DNA of 64,000 bases from Caryophanon latum (GTDB lineage: Bacteria > Bacillota > Bacilli > Bacillales_A > Planococcaceae). The notes beneath the pieces were generated by a model that ran no database searches, was not told the origin of the DNA, and worked only from the letters and a program-made list of their open reading frames with translations. The position numbers were made by a program, and so were the translations under genes. This document shows, piece by piece, positions 58,912-64,000 of this stretch (within the stretch, counting starts at the first letter, position 1; each line of letters opens with the position of its first letter). The stretch lies in the NCBI RefSeq assembly GCF_001700325.1, contig NZ_MATO01000034.1, positions 1 to 64,000 on the forward strand. The letters are read 5' to 3'.

Positions 58912-59616
58912 TTAATGACATTGTGCGGGTGGCTCTTCCCCAGTCGACGTGATTGGAATCGACACAAGCCGTACCATTTCATGCTGTAGTTCATCAATAG
59001 AATAGTTTTTTTGAAATCCTCGCTTTGCCTCAAATACAAGCAGCATAAGCTCCTCACCCGTTAAAAAATGCGAAAACTGCGAAATGTATTGCTCCACAAA
59101 CGAGTAAATTTGTCCCGATAGCCCGCTGCTGCCACTGCTGCTACAGCGCACGAGCATGTTGTCACCGTCGCGCATAAAGCAAATGAGCGGCACGTCGCTA
59201 TTCATAATCGTATAAATTTTTTCGTGCTCCGCTTCCTCATGCTCCAATTGCTCCTCCATGTACGGCAACAGCCCGGTAAACGCATAATAAAAATACGCGA
59301 CGTCTAAAATCGCTTCTAGCAAATAATCCTCATATGGTAAATCTTCTTCTAATCGAAATTGGAAGCTTAACCCGACATAATTCGCGAGCTTTTTCGTGAG
59401 TTGCTCTAATGCAATTAAATCAATTTCAGTGGAAAACTTTTCTGTTACGAGAACAGGCTCGTAACGCGACGGTACAAAGTCGTGTGTGCCTTTCACAATT
59501 AAATAATTTTGAAATACGACGTGGACTTCTGTTTTATACGTGCCCATCGTCTCACCAGGACCAATTACTGTTTCAAATACTTCCAGCTCATCAATTTTTA
59601 CAATTGGAAATTGCAT
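58912..59616 (-). CDS. Unknown acidic protein
   Basis: A 234-residue soluble protein that I do not recognise. It begins 'MQFPIVKIDELEVFETVIGP' and has alternating strand-like and helical segments, a strongly acidic helix ('YMEEQLEHEEAEHEKIY'), a Ser/Gly-rich loop 'RCSSSGSSGLSGQIYSF', and ends 'PPAQCH'. The start ATG at 59616 follows AAAGGGCGTGAGGAGT. It has no signal peptide or membrane span. It is monocistronic with a terminator; the 260 bases upstream show no gene. Function unknown. Confidence 0.65.
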   Translation of the reverse strand: MQFPIVKIDELEVFETVIGPGETMGTYKTEVHVVFQNYLIVKGTHDFVPSRYEPVLVTEKFSTEIDLIALEQLTKKLANYVGLSFQFRLEEDLPYEDYLLEAILDVAYFYYAFTGLLPYMEEQLEHEEAEHEKIYTIMNSDVPLICFMRDGDNMLVRCSSSGSSGLSGQIYSFVEQYISQFSHFLTGEELMLLVFEAKRGFQKNYSIDELQHEMVRLVSIPITSTGEEPPAQCH

Positions 59617-59876
59617 ACTCCTCACGCCCTTTCATCAATTTCTCGATTCATATATGAAGCTTGCGTCACATGCTATATACATTGAACGGAAAATCGTAAC
59701 CGTCCTTTCGTTTTCGGCTCGTCGCTATTTTGCAACTATCGCCACCGACACGTCCAAACGGTACTTTTTTCGTGTACTATACAAATGTTCAATCTATATA
59801 TTTCGCCAAATATATACTTCATCCTAATATATCATAGCGAGATGTGCAAACAATCACCTTGACGCTCTATACCCGT

Positions 59877-60932
59877 TTATTCGAATATACATGTCTCATC
59901 TAGCACGCCGCGTCGATAAAACTCGCGCGTAATCGCATGCCCCGCCTCTTGTAGCAGCTGCTCAAGACGTGCGTGATGTGCTTGTTCTGTTTCATCTTCT
60001 AAGCTATACCATAAGTCAGCAGGCTCAACCGAATACAGCTGCCCGACGCTCATCGTCTCCGCTTTGCACGTCACGACGTTATGCAGGCGACATAAGCGCA
60101 TAAAGTTGCGTAAATTCATGCGCGTAATGACGACGGCTCCGTTCATTTTCGCCGCAATCATCGTTAAAAACTGGCGCATTTCCTCGTCCTGCTGCACAGT
60201 GTAGACGTTTTCGATATATTTCTCGCCGTCTTTTTTCGTGCGCTCGATTTCCTTTACATGAAACGATAAACTTTTTTTCACCGTTTTGATCGTCTGTAAT
60301 TCGACACCATCGTTTGCAATATGCCCTTCGACGAACGTCACTTCCGCATAAAAATCTTGCTCGCGCTTCGTATACACCGAAAAAATACCGATAAATGAAC
60401 GCGCGCGCTGTCCATCGATGAGCTGTTCGCCGTTACTCGCAACGAAAATTTGACGCAGCGAATCGGCATCGGCTAGCGCGCGGTGTGCCATGCTCGCTTG
60501 TAGGTCGTGCGCCTCCATCAACTTCGCTAAACTCGGCTGCTCCTTTAAATTGTGCGCAATCATGTATTTTTGCTGATAATCAACGAGCGGATAAATGCAC
60601 GCTGGGTCGATGTTGTTATCCTCGCATTCTTCCTCTAGCATTTTGCGATCTAAATTACCGTACGTCACTAAATGATAATCGCGTCCACACCATGCAAAAA
60701 ATCGCTGCAGACCATGCAAAATTAACGGTGCGTCGTGCACGTCCTCTGATGTAATGCCTGTTAGCGCCTCAATGCCATAGCTTAACTTTTTGAAATAATA
60801 CGGTTTTACGAGCTGCGTAAACTTTTCCGTGCGACCATCTGGATAAAGTTTAACCGCTCCAATTTCAATAATGTGATGTCGACCACGTAAGCTCGTCGCC
60901 TCTAAGTCTACGAAAATATATGTATGTCTCAT
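59877..60932 (-). CDS. DEDDh 3'-5' exonuclease-family protein with unknown C-terminal domain
   Basis: A 351-residue protein. Residues ~1-175 are a DnaQ-like exonuclease: 'IFVDLEATSLRG' (D-x-E), 'VTYGNLDRKMLEE' (second Asp) and 'MAHRALADADSLRQIF' (H-x4-D). It resembles KapD-type proteins; the C-terminal ~175 residues ('EVTFVEGHIANDGVEL' to 'LLQEAGHAITREFYRRG') match nothing I know. It should remove nucleotides from 3' ends of DNA or RNA; its role is not determined. The start ATG at 60932 has AGGTG upstream. A family A element lies upstream. Monocistronic. Confidence 0.83.
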   Translation of the reverse strand: MRHTYIFVDLEATSLRGRHHIIEIGAVKLYPDGRTEKFTQLVKPYYFKKLSYGIEALTGITSEDVHDAPLILHGLQRFFAWCGRDYHLVTYGNLDRKMLEEECEDNNIDPACIYPLVDYQQKYMIAHNLKEQPSLAKLMEAHDLQASMAHRALADADSLRQIFVASNGEQLIDGQRARSFIGIFSVYTKREQDFYAEVTFVEGHIANDGVELQTIKTVKKSLSFHVKEIERTKKDGEKYIENVYTVQQDEEMRQFLTMIAAKMNGAVVITRMNLRNFMRLCRLHNVVTCKAETMSVGQLYSVEPADLWYSLEDETEQAHHARLEQLLQEAGHAITREFYRRGVLDETCIFE

Positions 60933-61024
60933 ACTGCGCACCTGCTTCTTCCTCTGTAATACTTTTTATTATAACGAAAGTCGCTCGCAATGAACATCTT
61001 TGATTTTACAGTGATATATAATAG

Positions 61025-61163
61025 CAAGCGTATTGATTAGTTAATGAACTGGCAGAATCGCATTACAGCTCGCGTTCCTGCCACGATCATGCTGCATTCA
61101 TTTCAACGTTGCTACTTAAAACAACTAATTCAGCTGTATAAAAGTCGCTAATCAACAGACCGA
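61025..61163. mobile_element. MITE-like element, short family A copy 3
   Basis: 139 bp flanked by perfect 9-bp direct repeats ATATAATAG (61016-61024 and 61164-61172). Left end CAAGCGTATTGATTAG, right end CTAATCAACAGACCGA, inverted as in copy 1. Most of the interior is deleted, as expected for miniature elements. Confidence 0.8.
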
Positions 61164-61180
61164 ATATAATAGCAACAAAA

Positions 61181-61211
61181 AAAGGCTGCACTCACGCGGA
61201 GCACAGCCTTT
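61181..61211 (-). terminator. Terminator, separated from its gene by a family C repeat
   Basis: AAAGGCTG pairs with CAGCCTTT; the minus strand continues with seven T. It is 100 bases after the stop codon of the 211-residue gene, with a family C repeat in between. Confidence 0.7.
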
Positions 61212-61214
61212 CAT

Positions 61215-61310
61215 CTACATAGACGGTGAGTTATTTTACTGTTTTGTTAGTCGGCTATCCACATCGAGACAAGCTTTTCACATGACAAATTTCAATCACC
61301 TTCTACATAC
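61215..61310. repeat. Family C repeat, short copy 3
   Basis: Left end CTACATAGACGGTGAG, right end ATTTCAATCACCTTCTACAT, as in copy 1, with a reduced centre (ATCCACATCGAGACAAGC). It abuts the stop codon of the next gene (61311). Confidence 0.65.
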
Positions 61311-61946
61311 TTAATCCCAATATTTCGTTAAACTGTAGCTAATTAAATGATGATAGCGTTCAAAATACGGATTTTTGTTGTACAGCTTTAAAAATTCATT
61401 AATATACGTTCGATCAAAGCAATAACCGTAGCGTTCTACATGAAATGAATCTAACGTACAAAGACGCTCAAACGTTTTATCAAAAAGGGGTGATGGCAAT
61501 TGCTCTGTTTGCTGCAAGCATGCGACAATCATCGACGGCAAAAAGAACATGTATGCTCGCGGCGATAATTCCTCATACATTGTCGTGTCATACACTTCTG
61601 GCGGACATTCTAAATTCGTACGGTACGATAATAGCGTCGTTAATGAATCGTACATCGCGCTATGTTCTTGCACAATCGTCGACAGCGGCATCGTTAACTC
61701 GCGCTCTTCCATTTGAAACTTCTCTAACAATTGATCGCGGTAACTTAGCCAGCGCAGTCCATTAAACAATCCGGTTAACTCCTGTTGTCTCATCGGATCT
61801 TCCGATAATATGGCATGTAAAATTTGTTCACGCTGTCTTTTAGAATACGTCATAATTTTCGGGAATTGCACTGGAAACGGATAAGCTTCTTCTTTTTGAT
61901 TCAACGTATTCATTTCTGCGTCATATGTTGACGTGTAATCCACCAT
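61311..61946 (-). CDS. Unknown 211-residue protein
   Basis: A soluble, helix-rich protein I do not recognise. It begins 'MVDYTSTYDAEMNTLNQKEE', has 'YSKRQREQILHAILSEDP' and ends in a Tyr/Phe-rich region ('YINEFLKLYNKNPYFERYHH'). Two consecutive ATGs follow AGAGGTGAT; I take the second (61946), which has better spacing. No signal peptide or membrane segment. A family C repeat begins at its stop codon. The region 61977-62179 upstream has no gene or clear structure. Monocistronic. Confidence 0.65.
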   Translation of the reverse strand: MVDYTSTYDAEMNTLNQKEEAYPFPVQFPKIMTYSKRQREQILHAILSEDPMRQQELTGLFNGLRWLSYRDQLLEKFQMEERELTMPLSTIVQEHSAMYDSLTTLLSYRTNLECPPEVYDTTMYEELSPRAYMFFLPSMIVACLQQTEQLPSPLFDKTFERLCTLDSFHVERYGYCFDRTYINEFLKLYNKNPYFERYHHLISYSLTKYWD

Positions 61947-62179
61947 CATTATCACCTCTAAACTCGTTACATTCATTCTCGCATAAATACTACGAAAAAT
62001 TGAGGAACAAAACGACCCATTTACAAAAATGCGTCATACGATATAAAAATAACCAATACTATACTCCAAATGGCACGAATATATCGTTTAATAGTACATT
62101 TGATAAATCGTTCTGCCTAAAAGACTATACAACCGAAAAGTAAATGTTTTTTCATCCACCTAAATCCCTTCCAAAAAAT

Positions 62180-62283
62180 GGTTCATCACTGTAAGCTGGG
62201 GTTGACGTATAAAAGTTGCTTGAGCCGCGTCCGCGGAAAACCTGCCTCGACGTGAAAAGCAACCCCAAGTTATGGTGAAGAGC
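62180..62283. mobile_element. MITE-like element, short family B copy 3
   Basis: 104 bp between near-identical 9-mers CCAAAAAAT (62171-62179) and CAAAAAAAT (62284-62292), one mismatch. Ends GGTTCATCACTGTAAGCTGG and ATGGTGAAGAGC. The inner palindromic part is deleted compared with the copies at 35162 and 57927. Confidence 0.75.
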
Positions 62284-62294
62284 CAAAAAAATAA

Positions 62295-62335
62295 AAACAG
62301 CATTCGAAACATACTAATTCCGAATGCTGTTTACT
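62295..62335 (-). terminator. Terminator of the nuclease gene
   Basis: AAACAGCATTCG pairs perfectly with CGAATGCTGTTT; the minus strand continues with a T-rich tract. Confidence 0.8.
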
Positions 62336-62338
62336 TCC

Positions 62339-64000
62339 TTATCGCTGTACATTTACAACATTGTTATGACGCAGTAGCTCTACACGCTCAGCATAAGCCC
62401 CTGTAATGATTACGTCTTTTACAGCGGCGTTCGCAAAGTCGACAACGAACGGCGCATCGAACTTCGCCTCAAGCGTAATCGTTTGTGTAGACAACGCCCC
62501 TGTCAATCGTACGTGCATGCCGTCTTTGTTGCCTTTGACGACGATGCCATGTTTAATCGTAAAGCCGTCGCTCACATGTACGTGCTGGTTCGGCTTCGTA
62601 ATGATGAGCTTGCCTGTTTGCTTGCCGTTTAGTGTAAATGGTGTTAGCTTCGGCATATTTACGATGTTTTGTAAATCAAGCTGTACGATGACCGGATCGT
62701 GATCGCTCGCACGCTTGCCAGAAACGCTTGAATAATCAGCATTAATGTGTAATGCATCGACGCTTGCTGTACTGCGTAAATGCTCCGACACGAAAATGTG
62801 GTCAAGCACTTGCGAGTTACCTTGATACGTATACGTGTAACGATCCGCACGTGGCAGCTCGTTGATCATATTGACAAGCCCTGCTTTTTCTAGCACTTGA
62901 AGCGGCGCCGAAAACTCAAAGTCGTTAAAGTCACCGAGTGCGACGATATTTGCTTTCGGATTGTCCGCTTGCACCGATTGCACAAACGTAGCAAGCTGTT
63001 TCGCAATTTCAATGCGCTGCGCCTCGCTCACTAAGTTTGGCGGCTGCGTTCCACTAAACAGCGCCGTATCACCGCTTTTTGAATTGAAATGGTTGCCGAT
63101 TACGAGCACGTCTTCTCCATTAAACGTAAACTGTGCCGCAATGGGCTTTCGACTTGCGGTAAACGCCGGGTCAGTCGGATTGACAAGCCCTGGATTGTGC
63201 GATAGCTCGCCGTCTTTATACGTAACCGCTGTCGTCGCGTCGCCTGCTGTTCCTTCCTTCAACGTCACGCGCTCAGAGTTGTATAAGAAACCTGGGCGAA
63301 TGTTCGCTCCTGGTGCGCCGCCGTCTTGATTGTATACAGGGTCGATGTTGACGTATTCATATGTCGGTCCACCTGCTGCTTCGATCGCCGCAATGAGACG
63401 CGCGTAACTTTCGTTTGCCGCTGCCGAATTGCTCGCCGTCTCCCCGTCGTTATCTTGCATTTCCACGATGCCAATAATGTCTGGTGATTCCATATTGTTC
63501 ACGAAGCTTTCAGCAATGAGCTTCACTTTCGCATCAGACGTTTCAGACGCATTTGCTGAGAAGTTTTCGATGTTGTAGTTCGCAATCGTCAGCTTGTTGT
63601 TGTCCTTTACAATCGTCGTCTTCTCCGGTGTGATGCCGCCTGATTTGTACACAGCACGTAAATCCGCTTCGTCCATATACACTTTGTAGTTCGAGAAGCC
63701 GTAGCCGACAATGCCAATTAGCGGTAGCTCGCCTTTAAACGTATCCCCTGTTGCAACGTCAAAATCGGTCGCCGCGTTGCCATTTGCTTTAAACGCCTTT
63801 ATATGAATGCGGTCTGCGTTGTAATCGCTCGCTGTAATGAGCACGCCGCCGTTTGCCGTATCGGTTACACGCGTATCGAGCACGCCCGAAATATCGCCGT
63901 ACGCTTGCGGTGCTGTCGCCTTCACGCCGCTAAACGATACGCGCATTCCTTCTAAGCTTTCCCAATAATCAATCGCATCTTCGTCGGGGTCAAATTTCGC
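62339..64000 (-). CDS. Secreted endonuclease/exonuclease/phosphatase (EEP) nuclease, 5' end beyond the window
   Basis: 554 in-frame codons reaching the right edge without a start, so the gene is partial. The frame before the first Met in the window still codes ('FDPDEDAIDYWESLEGMRVS'). An EEP catalytic domain spans about residues 150-450 of the visible part: 'ANYNIENF', 'GIVEMQDNDG', 'NHFNSKSGD', 'VALGDFNDFEFSAPL', 'LDHIFVSEHL' and 'SDHDPVIVQ'. This resembles YhcR/ExeM-like extracellular nucleases of Gram-positives. The last ~110 residues are a beta-rich tail without LPXTG. It is likely a wall-associated or secreted DNase/RNase. Confidence 0.85.
   Translation of the reverse strand, partial: AKFDPDEDAIDYWESLEGMRVSFSGVKATAPQAYGDISGVLDTRVTDTANGGVLITASDYNADRIHIKAFKANGNAATDFDVATGDTFKGELPLIGIVGYGFSNYKVYMDEADLRAVYKSGGITPEKTTIVKDNNKLTIANYNIENFSANASETSDAKVKLIAESFVNNMESPDIIGIVEMQDNDGETASNSAAANESYARLIAAIEAAGGPTYEYVNIDPVYNQDGGAPGANIRPGFLYNSERVTLKEGTAGDATTAVTYKDGELSHNPGLVNPTDPAFTASRKPIAAQFTFNGEDVLVIGNHFNSKSGDTALFSGTQPPNLVSEAQRIEIAKQLATFVQSVQADNPKANIVALGDFNDFEFSAPLQVLEKAGLVNMINELPRADRYTYTYQGNSQVLDHIFVSEHLRSTASVDALHINADYSSVSGKRASDHDPVIVQLDLQNIVNMPKLTPFTLNGKQTGKLIITKPNQHVHVSDGFTIKHGIVVKGNKDGMHVRLTGALSTQTITLEAKFDAPFVVDFANAAVKDVIITGAYAERVELLRHNNVVNVQR

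Noticed and set aside
58800-59057. N-terminal extension of the PlsC-like acyltransferase
   Set aside because: It overlaps the upstream gene's terminator and coding sequence, with no RBS; the ATG at 58814 is well supported.

Overview
This window looks like a chromosomal segment of a low-to-moderate GC, endospore-lineage Bacillales bacterium, most probably a Lysinibacillus / Solibacillus / Caryophanon-type member of the Caryophanaceae (Planococcaceae). The evidence is the strong AGGAGG ribosome binding sites, the ParE/ParC order and PlsY neighbourhood, a meso-diaminopimelate dehydrogenase, an S-layer-homology protein, T-box, SAM-I and cobalamin riboswitches, and a LexA box before parE. No rRNA, tRNA, phage, CRISPR array or transposase gene was seen.

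Layout. 0-2.8 kb: a coiled-coil protein and an AgrC/LytTR-type two-component pair. 3.0-6.8 kb: an AT-rich accessory island (Fic protein; SF2 helicase translationally coupled to an unrecognised 234-residue protein). 6.9-10.1 kb: decayed DNA, with two genes cut head-to-head at one junction (about 7528-7541), then an ecsA-like ABC ATPase split by a miniature transposon, and a permease remnant. 10.1-17.6 kb: a DUF1648 protein, a cold-shock protein, a cobalamin riboswitch in front of a 67-residue protein, a large UvrD-family helicase and an LLM oxidoreductase. 17.8-34 kb: riboflavin genes (ribA-ribD-HAD phosphatase), a TPR-GGDEF protein, T-box-controlled leuA, ddh, HAD and DegV proteins, and several unknowns. 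34-53 kb: a frameshifted SLH protein, PAS-GGDEF, DsbA/FrnE, parC-parE, plsY, uppP, a BI-1 protein, SAM-riboswitch-controlled metA, YbgC thioesterase, a transglutaminase-like protein, panF-yhdT and a TPR protein with a degenerate GGDEF. 53.9-57.2 kb: a six-gene cobamide lower-ligand / nucleotide-loop operon (cobU, cobS, cobC, second cobU-like, cblT, cblS). 57-64 kb: acyltransferase, DEDDh exonuclease and a secreted EEP nuclease running off the window edge.

The intergenic spaces carry four families (called A-D here) of short GC-rich, partly palindromic, non-coding repeats. Families A and B behave as miniature inverted-repeat transposons: at several copies I can read matching 9-bp target duplications and imperfect terminal inverted repeats. 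One copy disrupts a gene, one supplies the stop codon of a gene, and one is inserted into another.

The most interesting leads are the helicase/unknown-protein island, the cobalamin riboswitch plus terminator in front of a 67-residue unknown protein far from the cobamide operon, the 34-residue acidic peptide with its own promoter and terminator, the HAD phosphatase directly after ribD, and the miniature transposon families.
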